Below are positions 1 through 11,109 of a stretch of DNA of 64,000 bases, in pieces (position 1 is the first letter of the stretch; the number at the start of each line of letters is the position of its first letter). The notes beneath the pieces are model-generated. The model searched no databases, was not told the origin of the DNA, and saw only the letters and a list, made by a program, of their open reading frames with translations. The position numbers were made by a program, and so were the translations under genes. The stretch spans positions 186,001 to 250,000 of the forward strand of contig JAAVTG010000315.1 of assembly GCA_011947345.1 (NCBI GenBank). Reading direction: 5' to 3'. This DNA comes from Phytophthora quininea (taxonomy: Eukaryota > Oomycota > Peronosporomycetes > Peronosporales > Peronosporaceae).

Positions 1-743
1 TTGCGAATCGTAGCGTTTGCCAGCTAGAAACAACAGGTCGTCCTCTTGCATCGAGTTTCTTTACTACGAACCGAACGCACAGATAGGGTATTCACGACTG
101 AACAGCTTTGCTAGTACATTCCACTCCAACATCCAACAGAAAAACAATTCGAGAGCATCGCCCTACTAAGGAAATGATCTCTAGGTTCGTACGGCATTGG
201 GAGTGGCAAGCTGACCAAGTTGTGGGGCACTTCAACTTCACGTTACGAACAGTGACAGCTACGCACGTTGAGCGAATCGCTCAGAGCGATTCCAGTGTCC
301 GATGGATAGTGCAGCTGGCGTGCTACGCTGCATAGCGCAAGCCGTGGGGCGCTGTCCTTTGGCGCAACATTTTGGCGTTCAATTGTCTTCGCCTTGTCGA
401 CAGCTTCATGTATCTCCATTTGGAGTAAGAAGAGGACCCTCGTTTTGATGCACGACAGCCACAAAAGGCTCGGAGTCCGGCACGCATGTTCAATGCTCGT
501 CCGCTCGCCAGTCGAGCCGCATATCCAGCGGCAAGAAACAACCGCGCGAAAGTTGTGTCCACGTCGCAGTTTGGCACCCTGATAATCGCAAACAATACGT
601 TGGCCAAGACAACTGCCCCCAATCCCTCGGTTTCTCAAGTGCATTGTTTGATCGCCCAGACCACATGATGATCTTTGCGAGCGGCAATCCCCAGCCGCGA
701 GGGCATAGACTGCGCCAGCGGTCTGGTTCTGGTGGTTGATCCA
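1..743. other. No recognisable gene
   Basis: Several short overlapping reading frames exist on both strands, but none has a domain, signal peptide or composition that I recognise. I treat the stretch as intergenic DNA upstream of the phosphatase gene. Confidence 0.5.
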
Positions 744-758
744 GTTCATTCTCCTTTT
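744..758 (+). promoter_or_regulatory. Oomycete Inr/FPR-like core promoter
   Basis: GTTCATTCTCCTTTT resembles the oomycete start-site consensus CATTYYNCAWTTT with two mismatches. It lies 55 bases before the phosphatase ATG, the usual short distance in Phytophthora. This is a consensus match only. Confidence 0.45.
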
Positions 759-812
759 CGCTGTCAGACCGACAGACATTTCCCTTGGTAGTACTTCTCC
801 ATCTCTTGCACC

Positions 813-2090
813 ATGCTTAGCCCCAAGGTGCTAGCAATTGGCGCTGCGCTCGCTGCCACAGCTTCGACCTCGACGGCGTCCGATGCGTCGACCCAGCACT
901 ACTCGATGTCTATCTTCGCTATTGGCGACTGGGGCACCACCACGTACAAGGGCTCATGCTGCTCGCGGTCGGCGTCGTACAACAACTACGACATCGTCGC
1001 CGAGGACGTCGTGGCCAGTCTGATGGACCAGGAGGCCGGCAACACCATCGTCCCCAAGGTCATCTTGGGCCACGGCGACAACTTCTACTGGAACGGTATC
1101 AACAGCCTGGAAGAACGTGACTCGCGCTTCGCGACGACGTTCGAGGAGAAGTTCAATGGCGAGCACATCAAGACGGTGCCGTGGGCGAACGTGCTGGGCA
1201 ACCACGACTACGGTGGTGCCAGCTACGTCTGCCAGAACGGCCAGGGCAAATGCAACAGCGCGCAGGAGTTGGTGCAGGCCATGGAGAACAAATTCAAGTG
1301 GCAGTCCGAGTACACGAGCCCCAACGACAACCGCTGGAATCTGAAGGATCACTTCTACGTGCACAGCGTCCAGGACCCCGAGAACGGCATCACCATCGAC
1401 ATCTTCAACGTCGACACCAACGATGCCGACGTCCACGGCGCCATGCAGGTGTGTTGCCAATGCTACGGGTACTCAAACGGCGACAGCGCGACGTGCCGCA
1501 ACGTCGGACGTGGCCACCAGTTCTGCACTGGAGGCGACACGGCCATGTTTGATGCCTGCAATGCCAAATTCTCCGAGTGGGGCGTGAACTCTCGTAACCA
1601 GCTCGCGGCGGCGGTCAAGGCGTCAACGGCGACGTGGAAGATCGTCAACAGCCACTACGGCCCGCACACGCACTACGCCCCCGACGGCATGAAGAAGTGG
1701 TTCGACGTGCTCAAGGACTCGGGCATCCACCTGTGGATGAACGGCCACACCCACGGCGAGAAGCACGACTACTCGTCGAGCTACAAGATCCACTTTGTGG
1801 AGAACGGCGCCGGCGGTGGTATCCAGAAGGAGTCGGCCAGCGGCATCCCGGACTACGCGCGCTCGTACGTGGACAAGAACCTGTACACGTACGGCGGCAA
1901 CGAGTACGGCTTCTACTCGGTGCAGGCGTCCAAGGAGTGGCTTAAGCTGCAGTACCACACAGCCGACGACAAGTGGCAGTTCGGTGAGACCATGAGCGCC
2001 ACCAAGGTCGGTGAGGTCGCCACCAAGCACTGCTGGTTCATCCCGGCCGACGGTGGCGAGGGATGGAAGTGCCCATGGTCGGCTGCCTAG
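813..2090 (+). CDS. Secreted purple acid phosphatase-like metallophosphoesterase
   Basis: This 425-residue protein resembles type 5 (tartrate-resistant) purple acid phosphatases, dinuclear-metal enzymes that hydrolyse phosphate monoesters. Residues 1-22 form an Ala-rich signal peptide. The metal-binding blocks appear in order: GDWG (Asp39), GHGDNFY (Asp89), GNHDYGG (Asn130, His131, Asp132), NSHYGPHTH near residue 280 and NGHTHGEKH near 310. The family normally has VxGHYP and GHDH in the last two blocks, so those two are variant while the metal-binding His positions appear kept. Many Cys residues (CCSRS, CCQCYG, two in the C-terminal tail) suggest disulfides in an extracellular protein. The start is chosen because it gives the signal peptide and lies just after a core-promoter match. 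Likely role (inference): phosphate scavenging outside the cell. Confidence 0.9.
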   Translation: MLSPKVLAIGAALAATASTSTASDASTQHYSMSIFAIGDWGTTTYKGSCCSRSASYNNYDIVAEDVVASLMDQEAGNTIVPKVILGHGDNFYWNGINSLEERDSRFATTFEEKFNGEHIKTVPWANVLGNHDYGGASYVCQNGQGKCNSAQELVQAMENKFKWQSEYTSPNDNRWNLKDHFYVHSVQDPENGITIDIFNVDTNDADVHGAMQVCCQCYGYSNGDSATCRNVGRGHQFCTGGDTAMFDACNAKFSEWGVNSRNQLAAAVKASTATWKIVNSHYGPHTHYAPDGMKKWFDVLKDSGIHLWMNGHTHGEKHDYSSSYKIHFVENGAGGGIQKESASGIPDYARSYVDKNLYTYGGNEYGFYSVQASKEWLKLQYHTADDKWQFGETMSATKVGEVATKHCWFIPADGGEGWKCPWSAA

Positions 2091-2213
2091 ATAAAAAGCC
2101 AAACACATTGCAAAATAAAGTTGAAGACTGTTGCAACATTTAACCTTTTAAGTTGAAGATAGGCTAATAATTTAACCGATTTACCCATAAAACTCCTTCA
2201 GAATAAGACCGCC

Positions 2214-3674
2214 ATGCTGCGCTCGCTGTGCGTGCTCTCCGCCACGCCAGGCCTCGTCAGCGCGTGGAACATGCACGCCGTGACCTCGTACCAAGCTCGC
2301 GTGGAGACGTTCGCCCCTCGATGGGACGCTACCAACCAGGCGTTCGTCTCCGGGCTCCCCGATTCCTACTCTTCAAGCGGAAGTAACTTTACCTTCGAGC
2401 AGCGATACCGAGCCACTCTAGACTCCGTCACCACTTCCAGCGTGGAAGGCGCTCTCGTGTACCTGCAGCGAGACTGCATCGATATTGGCGCAGACCCAAC
2501 CGCTGCCAACTGCCACCGACGAAACAACGTCAGTGTCATTTCCTTCTTGGAGGTGAAAGTGGCGCAGCCAAATGCTGCGTTAGCCGAGTACCAATCCCAA
2601 CGCTACATGTACCCAGAGTACTGTCCGTTTGTCGTCATGCAGGACGGACAGTGTCGATATATGGACGAGACCAACAATGGAGTCGCCAGCTCCAGTTCCA
2701 GCTCGGAGCATCCACCAGAATGCAAGCAATTCAACGGACTGGATGGCCAGCCAGATATCGGCCCGTGCGTCGGCGCTCAAGCCTTTTCGGCGGATATGGT
2801 GGCGCCATACCTTGATACAGTGTGGTTCTCGTATCCTGGAAGTTGTGTTACGTCTAGTTGGAGTGACAAAAGTGAGGCATGTCGAGCGAAATACCCTGGC
2901 GGGTTGTGTCCATTTGGCACCGAGCCGGACGGAGTCACGTGCACGTATTCGTACAAGATCTTGGGCTATTTGTCGATCGATCAGTTGGTAGGAATCACGG
3001 CGATCTCGACGGTGAATTCGACAGCTACAAACGTAACGGAGTCTGGGAGTTCAGCTTCAGGCTCGTCGGAATCGGCGATTGACAAGATCCAGAAGGCTGG
3101 TAGTAGATACTACAAGAACTACAATGCGTTCTGCAGAGCTGGCGGCATCGAGTTCCACTCGTACGACCAGGATAAGACCCTCGGCCTTAAGAATGTGACT
3201 AGCATTCCGTTCTGGAAGAGCCCGTCGGCACTCGAGACGAACGTTGCTCGCACGAAATTGATGATCGCTCTGTATAATGAACTCGCGGATGAAGACACCA
3301 ACCACATGCAGAAACTACCGACAGATCTGGATGCACTGAGGGAATCCAATCCTCCCTGTTACGAGAACGGATTGGCGTGTTATGATGCGGAATACGGTTG
3401 TCGACGACACTCGTACGCCCAAGTGTGCTCTGTGTGCCGCGGTCAGAGAGATATGTGCGTCCGACAGATCTCAGCGTACACTTTCCCGGCGCTGGAGAAG
3501 GTATCACGCTCGGTTTCTGACAGTGAACTTCGTAGCGGGATTTTCGCCACTCTTGCCGCCCAAGCTGCGGCGAGCTCGGGCAGCGGCAATAATGGCGCTC
3601 CAGCTGCAAGTACTAGTGCTGATGTGGTTGCGCTTGTATTAGCATTGCTGGTTAGTTGGTATACGTTGCGATGA
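2214..3674 (+). CDS. Secreted Cys-rich protein with GPI-anchor-like C-terminus, function unknown
   Basis: This intact 486-residue frame starts with a short signal peptide (MLRSLCVLSATPGLVSA). It ends with a Ser/Ala/Gly-rich stretch followed by a hydrophobic tail (VVALVLALLVSWYTLR), the arrangement of a GPI-anchored surface protein. Between them is a Cys-rich ectodomain with Cys pairs around CRYMDE, CKQFNG, CPFGTEPDG, CYENGLACYD and CSVCRGQRDMC. Two Ser-rich linkers occur (after residue 155 and near 275), with several Asn-X-Ser/Thr sites. I do not recognise a catalytic motif or named domain. It follows the phosphatase gene head-to-tail after 120 bases, with its own AT-rich leader. It is a coherent gene, not a shadow, but its role is unknown; cell-wall or surface association is inferred only from the tail. 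Confidence 0.8.
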   Translation: MLRSLCVLSATPGLVSAWNMHAVTSYQARVETFAPRWDATNQAFVSGLPDSYSSSGSNFTFEQRYRATLDSVTTSSVEGALVYLQRDCIDIGADPTAANCHRRNNVSVISFLEVKVAQPNAALAEYQSQRYMYPEYCPFVVMQDGQCRYMDETNNGVASSSSSSEHPPECKQFNGLDGQPDIGPCVGAQAFSADMVAPYLDTVWFSYPGSCVTSSWSDKSEACRAKYPGGLCPFGTEPDGVTCTYSYKILGYLSIDQLVGITAISTVNSTATNVTESGSSASGSSESAIDKIQKAGSRYYKNYNAFCRAGGIEFHSYDQDKTLGLKNVTSIPFWKSPSALETNVARTKLMIALYNELADEDTNHMQKLPTDLDALRESNPPCYENGLACYDAEYGCRRHSYAQVCSVCRGQRDMCVRQISAYTFPALEKVSRSVSDSELRSGIFATLAAQAAASSGSGNNGAPAASTSADVVALVLALLVSWYTLR

Positions 3675-3950
3675 GCTTGATGGTGTCCGGGGAACGATGT
3701 TATGTAGAGCTAAGAGCAAAGTAAACGAAGCACATACGTAGTAGTATACGTGATTGTCTTTATTGGTATGGCCCCTCTTGGATCTGGGAAACGCTGTCTT
3801 TGCCGTCACGCTCAGCATATCGACTAGACTTACGGCAGTCACACCTTAACTCAGAAAGTTCAATGGACTCAGGTAAGATTTTGGATTCGTATGTGCTTGT
3901 TACGAAGTCTGGATTTTTACGACCCCGATGGATCCAACTAGTGAATGGGC

Positions 3951-4301
3951 TTACTTTCTCGTGAGCCCAGCCTCCTTCTCGCACTGGGCCAGCAACAGCT
4001 CGCACTTGTTGGAGTAAGTATTTCCTTCCTCGTCGTCGATCGGCATGAACTCTTGCGTGCACGCGAAGTCGCACGGGAGAGGAGGAAACGTCAGGCGAGG
4101 GCATCGTCCTTCCGAGACTTGAGTCACGTTGCCGTCGCTCTTGCAGGACGCAATGCCCAGCTCGCACTTGTTGTAGTACGTGACCCCATCGGAGCCGCAG
4201 ACTGGCTCCTCCGTCACGTCGGGACATCCATCCGGACAATTGCTGGCAGCGTTGGTGGACGCGATGGCGAGCGCTGCGAGGAGGCAGAAGGAGAGCTTCA
4301 T
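3951..4301 (-). CDS. Secreted two-domain Kazal-type serine protease inhibitor (EPI-like)
   Basis: This 116-residue protein begins with a clear signal peptide (residues 1-18, cleaved near TNA-AS). Domain 1 (about 22-68) is a typical six-Cys Kazal domain with the PVCGSDGVTYYNKC core; the residue two after the second Cys (the usual P1 position) is Asp. Domain 2 (about 77-112) keeps the NTYSNKCELLLAQC core, but the third Cys (replaced within the PIDDEEG segment) and the sixth are absent, giving a two-disulfide variant with Gln at P1. Phytophthora secretes such inhibitors (the EPI family) against host subtilisin-like proteases; two-disulfide Kazal domains and Asp at P1 are both known there. Its target here is inferred. 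It is transcribed toward the preceding gene. Confidence 0.92.
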   Translation of the reverse strand: MKLSFCLLAALAIASTNAASNCPDGCPDVTEEPVCGSDGVTYYNKCELGIASCKSDGNVTQVSEGRCPRLTFPPLPCDFACTQEFMPIDDEEGNTYSNKCELLLAQCEKEAGLTRK

Positions 4302-4329
4302 GGCTTGGCTGGTTGTTGTGCTTTGTTGG

Positions 4330-4343
4330 GAATTGGAGAGTGA
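4330..4343 (-). promoter_or_regulatory. Oomycete Inr/FPR-like core promoter of the Kazal gene
   Basis: On the minus strand TCACTCTCCAATTC matches TCATTYYNCAWTTT except at two positions. It sits about 30-40 bases before the Kazal ATG and supports that start. Confidence 0.5.
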
Positions 4344-5008
4344 ACTCGCTTTTTAATCTCTTCTACTTGTGTGACAATGCAGCGCCTCAATTCCGATTGA
4401 CTGTGTCAACAACCGATCCTTTTGCTGTTCGGGGGATCGGATGATTACGATGCCGCTGCGTACAACAAACACGATATCACGCTTTCGATCCGAGTGTTGA
4501 ATATCGTTCGCCCTGCATTGTATTGTTAGAATAAAATCGATATTGCTTTCGGTAATCAAGAAGAAAAAAAAGTTGAGGGGCACTCAACAATACCGCCGCT
4601 ACAAAACTAATGTAATTGCTGCCAGATATTTTTGTTGTTGTTGTAAACTTGGTCAGTGCTCTTTGCAATTTATTTGGCCAGTGCTACCGTCCAGGTTTCC
4701 GATCCATGTTTGCTCCATGTATCAGGCCAGTTATCGTCCATGAAAAGCATATATTTCAAATTATTTTCCGGCGCTGCGTACACGATACATATCAAGAATG
4801 ACTCGGAAGGATGTTATGCTACAGGACATGTAGTAATAAGAGTATATGTCCTGGACTGCTGTGTTATTATATACTGTATTCACCTTCATCACACGGTGGC
4901 TGCTGTATAACATGGAGTAGAAGACCAGCCAAAACGAAGTGTAGTGGAAAGAAGGCATGCTTGTATATTCTCTAGCAGGTATTTTGGGTATATGCAGTCT
5001 TTAGAGCT
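4344..5008. other. AT-rich intergenic DNA, no gene seen
   Basis: The composition is clearly more AT-rich than the flanking genes. It includes an A-run at 4561-4570 and several TA-rich patches. No reading frame here has recognisable content. Confidence 0.5.
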
Positions 5009-5594
5009 CTAACCTGTATGCTTCGTCTCGGGTTTCGTCGTAGTGACATTCGCGCAGAATATAGTAGAGCAACCGGAATCTTTGGGCCAGTAGGGCATTG
5101 CCTTGAGTTGCCTCGGATGTGCTTCTCCGCACAAACCATAAACACTTCTGGCATACAAAATATCCGCAACTAAATGGATCGAACAGTATTCATCGAGAGT
5201 AGTCTTCTTCTTGACACAGCGCTCCAGCTCGTGGGCCACGCTGGTCATTGCTTTTGTACACTGCGCTGTTTGTCGAATCGTATATCCACATAACCATCAA
5301 GTCAAAGTCCACAATAATTCCACTCCAGTGTGTTTGTCGAAAGTTGACAGGAATAAGCACAATGGCCTGGGAGTTGGAGATGCTTACGGTTTTTGTACAA
5401 TTGATGTTTCTATCTGTGGTGGTTCCGATCAATTGCGCTTGGTAGAGGCGGTGGCAATTCCAGCAAAAATCACAGAGTACTCGCTTTGAATTCGGTAGCA
5501 TAAAGCAGACATAAAAGCTCCGTCTGCCTGGGTTGGAGGCATTAATCGGTACAGAGTTTTGTACAGATATTCTCGCTTCAATCCAGCGATACAA
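5009..5594 (-). pseudogene. Ulp1-like C48 cysteine peptidase remnant
   Basis: The minus strand holds two frames that together recall the C-terminal half of a Ulp1/SENP-type peptidase. The upstream frame (5190-5594) has VLIPVNFRQTHWSGIIVDFD followed by WIYDSTNS, which matches the catalytic His (HW) and Asp (IYDS) blocks. The second frame (5009-5248) has WPKDSGCSTIFC, matching the QxDSxxCG catalytic-Cys block in degraded form. The frames are out of register and no N-terminal part is visible, so this is a broken copy. In oomycetes such C48 domains occur abundantly in repeat-rich DNA, often with DNA transposons. The family call rests on motif order and spacing. Confidence 0.55.
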
Positions 5595-6894
5595 GCGGAG
5601 GGATATTGCTGCGCTACGTGGTACTCACCTTATTTCACCGTATCATGTGTTTGTGAAGCAATCGCTGCTAGTACATCTTTGACTAACCGTTGTGGTGAAG
5701 TTTGTCGCGGATTGATGGGAAGAGACCGCGATTGTTGGGTGATGGTGATGGACGGGTGAGACACAGAGAGAACATTCGGAGAACTCCCGACCGACCGACC
5801 GCAATCATTTTTGGGTCGGTCACTATGGTCGGTCACGGGCAATCATTTCGGTACACGATCACTTTCGGTTGATTGGGTGCAAAAATTTCGACACGCGATC
5901 ATGATCACTTCCGGTGATCACTGTACATCGGTCATGTGCAGTTACGTGGGTAAGCAATCACTCTCTGGTGGTACTCTACGATCGAGTGGATGTTGTGCAA
6001 AGGAAGCCCGGCGAAGGAGGGATGCGCAAGCAAGTTGATGGACGGCGGAGCTGAGTAATACCCAATGAGCGGTGACTAGATCTTGGGTGCTCTCTTTGAA
6101 GACGTTAAGCAAGGACAAAGTAAGGATATTGTAAAGGAGAGCAGACAGCTGTAGTGGATAGAGAAGAAGGCTAAAGAACAAACAGAGTTGATTATTCCCT
6201 GGAACGCACAAGAGGCATCGAGCACATGAAGGTATATTGGCCCACCCATGCCGTCAAGTCGCAGAGGACCCGGAAGCTTTTGGCCGGTGATCACTTTTAC
6301 CCCGAGATCCCGCTATCGGAAGCGGTCACGCTCGTAAGAGCCCAAGAAAAGGATAGGACAAGGACAAGAAGGGCCCAAGACAGCGTCTGGCCCGACGACC
6401 ACGAGCTCGAAGACTCGCTCAAAGGACGACACCCCAACCCGGACAGCAGGCGAAGTATATCCGCACTGCTGCTCAAGGTCCCGCGACTGCCCAAGTCGGT
6501 TCAAGTGACCACCAACCCACTTATCTCCAAGCTACCTGAAAAGCGTTACCCGCCCGCCCACGGGTACACAAGGTGAGGAAGAGTTCAGCACACGCTCGGC
6601 ATATCGGAGTACCCTCCGCGGTCGGCAGTCTGGGCACCGTGCGCAAGAGCGGTTTCGGTAAATCTCGCCTCGCCACACGAACCAGGAGAAAACACTGCAC
6701 ATGCTTCAAGCATCTATCGCCGCAGCTCACGAGAGGTTAACGCTGCCTTCTGCCTTTCCTCCAAGCTACGGCAGCATAGGAGAGAAATGTTGAGCATGAG
6801 CAGCAAACAAGCAGCCCCTAATGTTACCTCGCTTCGATTTTGCCGGCACCTCGTGAGTTTCTTCGTCTGAGGCCTACCACACTCGATCAATCTC
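5595..6894. other. Repeat-like DNA without a recognisable gene
   Basis: Between 5780 and 5940 there are recurring GGTCGGTC and GATCAC-type short motifs. A 116-codon plus-strand frame (6226-6576) is rich in charged residues but I recognise nothing in it. The stretch lies between two transposon-type remnants and is probably old repeat DNA. Confidence 0.4.
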
Positions 6895-7680
6895 CATTCA
6901 ATCTTCGATGGCCACGTTTTCGCGTAGCGCTTTTTGATCGAGATCAATCATCCAATTGCGCAGAACTAAGCTCGTCTTGATAACAGAGGCCATTGCAGTC
7001 GGCGTTTCTAGCGATAAGTCAGATTTGAACACTCTAAACTTGCCCTTGAGTCGTCCAAAAATCTTGATTGCGATCCGAGTGCAGGTGTGCACGAGGTTAT
7101 ACTAACGCTCGGGGCTTCAATAATGGGCAAAATAGGTTACGGAGTCAGCACAGTAGATAAAAGCTATAGCCTGCGTCGCCAACAAGGTGAGTCTCTGGTG
7201 GTATGCTTGAGAGGACGTTTCGGGCAAAAAACGATCGATTGAAAAGAGAATTGTCGTTCTAGACATCATTGCGTAGGAGAAGGCCATGAAGCGCTGCCGA
7301 TGGTTTACTACGGCCATCATATTGAAGGCGGGGTAATTGCGCCGGCAATACCTACCATCAAAATCTGCAAAGCGCTTGATACGAATCAGGCAGTCGTCAG
7401 CTCCACCACCAACTCCTGGCATTCCCCCGACGAGAGTGAAGGCTCTACATACTTTACTCCGCTCTTCTTGCGTTGTCGACGCTCGAATGGTTTCGTCCAC
7501 AAACGTTATGAGTAGAGCAACAACTTGGTGCACCGTAGTCAGCTCAATCGTCTTCCCCGCGCCGAAGATTGCGCTAGCGTCGTACATTGCTCCTCTATGT
7601 GGTAGATGGTTGATAGTAATTGCAACGCATGTTGCGATATTAAGCTCTGCATTAGCACCAAGTGGAGGCAACACCTCCAT
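6895..7680 (-). pseudogene. PIF/Harbinger-type transposase remnant
   Basis: The minus-strand frame 7117-7680 recalls the DDE_Tnp_4 domain: an FGAGKT...VHQVV block, then GGMPGVGGGADDCLIRIK, then RNYPAFNMMAVVNHRQRF. The equivalents in active HARBI1-like proteins are GxPGVVGAIDGTHIPIK and SxNVQAVVDHRxRF. The first catalytic Asp is kept, but the second appears as Asn (VVNH for VVDH) and the GSxHD block is unrecognisable. A second frame (6898-7092) carries the C-terminal signature FGRLKGKFRVFKSDLSLE and VLRNWMIDL. The parts are in different frames, so the element is dead. No terminal inverted repeats were found by eye. Confidence 0.7.
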
Positions 7681-7965
7681 CTATCTTCTCGTCACACGAC
7701 GGCATATTTCTTCAAACGCGTGGCGAGTGCAATGCAGTTTCCTATTGAACCAGCCAACCGAGAAAGCTTCTTGCTCCCTTATCAGGCCCCCCACTCACTG
7801 GTCCGTGTTATTAGGATGTTCTGCTGCGGCTCAGGCTGCAACCATTACAGCCAGCACACTACAGCTGCGGCGCATGCAAGCACTTCTTCTTCCGCCATCT
7901 CCCCACACGAAATATGCATATGCACTGTGGTGGCAAGAGAGCTCATAGCTATAACAGAAAGAGCG

Positions 7966-7990
7966 TGAAAGACCTCCGGGAGGTCTTTCA
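7966..7990. repeat. 25-bp palindrome
   Basis: Two 12-base arms (TGAAAGACCTCC and its complement) are separated by one G. It lies downstream of the Harbinger remnant and may be a foldback or an element end. No partner copy was seen nearby. Confidence 0.6.
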
Positions 7991-10900
7991 ATTTGATGAT
8001 GCATCAAAATAAGGAAATCTCGATGCGAGCCTAGCTGCACACGAACTACTCGATTTTGATTGGAGAGTCCTCTTTCTTTTTACTGCGACCCGCCTCTAAT
8101 TAGCTGCAAAAATAGAACTGAATTGAATTCTTATCTGACCTTGCTGTAAATGTATAGACTAAACTATTTGGCATAGTTAATCTAAGATATATGAAAATGA
8201 GTGGCGGAGAGCCAAATGGCTACATAGCCAAAAGTCTACACACGGTTATGACTTTCGTGTAACCCAGTTACATAGCTGGTGCTATTCTTCAAAATGAGCT
8301 AGACATTATGGTTCTCGCTAACAAACTCCAGGTGTAAGTTCGGCTAGAAGATGCCAAGGCCGTTCCCGCTTTCGTGATGCTATGTGACACAATATGAGGC
8401 TCCAGAATCGGGTGCTTTGGCAGCATTTTGAAGTCGGGTATATCTTGCCTCACTTAGATGTCGCCAGCAAAGCGCTGCGTGATTAAGTGACATGGGTGTC
8501 AGAATGAGCACCACGTCGTCAGCAAGGAATGACGCACAATGTGGCGCCAACCCCGGCAGCGGCCGCGACAGCTTGGAACAAGAGACCGCACCATGACCAA
8601 GGACGAACAGCGGTATGACCAGGAACGACACCGACAGCATGGAGTCCGGCGGCAGCCATGGTGCCTCTCTCTTCAGCGACGACCATTAGGGAGACCAAGA
8701 GGAGCAGAAGATCGACGAAGGCGAGGACGACGCAGCCAAGACCACTGAAAGTAACAGACGCCGCGAGCGGACGTCTGCAGAAGGATCGCAACCGGGACGA
8801 AGGGACGCGCGCAAGTACCAGACGCAGGTGTAAGAGTTAGTTTCAGATTGACGCTCGGGCTGGCAAGTGGCGGTATTGCTACAGCCGCCAGGATTACATT
8901 TTAGTGAGATCGACACAGCAGTGGCAGCCGACAACTTTGGTGGCAGTTTGGAGCGTCCGAGCCCCGCAGATACGAGTAGGTGAGGACTGGCGCGGGTATC
9001 AGCAGCCCCGCAGGGGAGTGACTTGTGTGCGTGGCAGAGCCCTTAAAAGGTACCAACAATCTAGCCCTTGCGGTAGACTAGCCCGCCGGCCGGCGCGGCG
9101 CACACGGTCCTCCTGAAGAATCCTTGGTTCGGAGCAGTCAAGCGGCGACTGCACGGAAGACTGAGTGGCAGTAGAATAGTTTGATCTATTAATTGTAGTT
9201 AGCGCTACTCGGTTGGTCCACCAGAAACCGCCGCTGGCCTCGGTAGGCCTGGCGCAGGGGCACTTGGCGGGCGAGGTGCACCGAACGCGTTATCACCACA
9301 GACGAACGCCACTAGGATATGTCCAACAGCTACTATTAGATGGAGCAAAAGCAGCGCTTTGTTGCGTGAGGATTCGGAAAATTGGGGGGGTAGGCACAAC
9401 AAATCGATTGTTTGAAGGAGATGGCACATGCCCCTGCCTCACCTTGGTAGTGGTTTTCAGAACAGCTGCCACGGCGAGCACTATTATAGAAATGATCTAA
9501 GAGCAAAGGCTAGACCGTAACGTCCCAGTTGATGCTTGCTATGAACTCTAACACTCCAACCCCACTACTTTACCGATATCCCAACAGTTACGTAAAATAG
9601 GAAGGCCTTGACGTGGTATGACGATATCGAAGCCCTTCTTGACAACGCCAGTTGGTCTTCTACTATCGCACCCGGCGTACGGACCAACTGTGCCTTCTCA
9701 ACAGAGATGCCATGTCGTTGCTCAACTCCACTAAATAATTTTTTTGTCTTGTCCGTGGCGGAGATGTCGAATTGAAAAGTAAGTATATTTAAACAACATG
9801 CAGCGCACCAATGCTGTGCTAGACTACGCAGTCCAACTTTCGTGTGTCAGCATTCTCAACTAGTTGTCACCTCTCACGATGTTCTTCGGATCTTCTAGGC
9901 ATGCCTTCTCGTAGCTGCAGATACTCCATGTTACAGCTAGCGCCAAATATAGTTAACGTCAACGAGGGTTAGCGAAATATTGGTCACAGGTGTTGGTCAC
10001 TGGTCAAGGTAATTGAATCCTTGGCTGATGTCAGGTTTATTGTGTTGATACATCCACGCAGAGGAGGTTGTTTTCTGGCTACAGCGAATTCATGGCCGCA
10101 GTGTTTTTGCGGCATGCTCACTGTAGTTCGCATTACGTTCGATGAGGCAAATTTTCTTTGCCAGCTCCGTGCCTTGTGATGTTAAAAACCTTTCCTACAT
10201 CCCGAATAAGAATCTGAGGCATATTCTTGCGTAAGGTGCATATGAACCATGATTTGTTTGAATAGCACGTCAATTCATAAGTTGTTTGAATTCTCACCCG
10301 GGACCATTTCCAGGTTAGAAATTATTTTTTTGTCAGAGCAAAACACTAATAGGGGTTTGCATTGACTTAGTTGAAGTGGGTATGTAGTATTTATGTAAAA
10401 CTAGGGCTACGCAAATACTGGGATAGAATATTCTATTAAATTGGTGCCAGTGATATTTTTTCTGCATCTACGTCGTGCGCCTGCTTCGCAACCGCGCCAT
10501 CTGCCCTCATGGATATATGAGAATCTTGACGGGTTGGCAGATACAAACACACTAGGACGGTCGTATAGAAACAATAACGTACTGATAATTACCGGTAGTG
10601 ACCGCCGTTGTCATTAATCGGCTATGGTCGAAAGAGTGCCATAAATATCGATAATACTGTATACTGTACACAGTTCACTGCTACATGTGCCACCAGCACC
10701 AAATCCAAAGCAACCAGAAGCGTCCCATAAACCACAGCCTCGAAAAGTTGCCGGCGACAACGCGACAGAGTCCGTGGTCCTTTGGTCGGCTGGGGTGTGA
10801 ATCAGCAAAGCTTTGGCATGCCGTGGTCGCTATTACCGGAGCTGCTGTAGTCGCGGTGCTAGTAACTAGAGCTACGTTTACCGACGCCGGCGTCTTCAAA

Positions 10901-11109
10901 TATTTCACACGCCTTCCCCATCGCTACGATAGGCTACGGTGCCTACCGCTATTATAGAAGACTTCTGTCCTATCCGCTTATTCAATTGCAACTAAGCTTC
11001 ACATCAACGACACTGTGATCTCGTGTAAGCATTTGACCGACAACATCCATGACATGACGTTCATGCGAGCAGCGTAAACGTTGGTTCCTGTAGAGCAGGT
11101 CAAGTATCA
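7991..11109. other. 3.1 kb without a recognisable gene
   Basis: The stretch is mixed: a GC-rich part (8500-9450) with Arg-rich frames on one strand and hydrophobic shadows on the other, then AT-rich DNA (9500-11100). The GC-rich part has the look of decayed retroelement DNA, but no RT, integrase or zinc-knuckle motif is visible. A hydrophobic segment in a plus-strand frame at 10685-10957 (LWHAVVAITGAAVVAVLV) is unassigned. Confidence 0.4.

Noticed and set aside
243..779. 178-codon minus-strand frame upstream of the phosphatase
   Set aside because: No signal peptide, domain or promoter match; composition not distinct from chance.
954..2108. Long minus-strand frames opposite the phosphatase
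   Set aside because: Val/Leu/Arg-rich composition typical of the reverse complement of a GC-rich gene; no motif.
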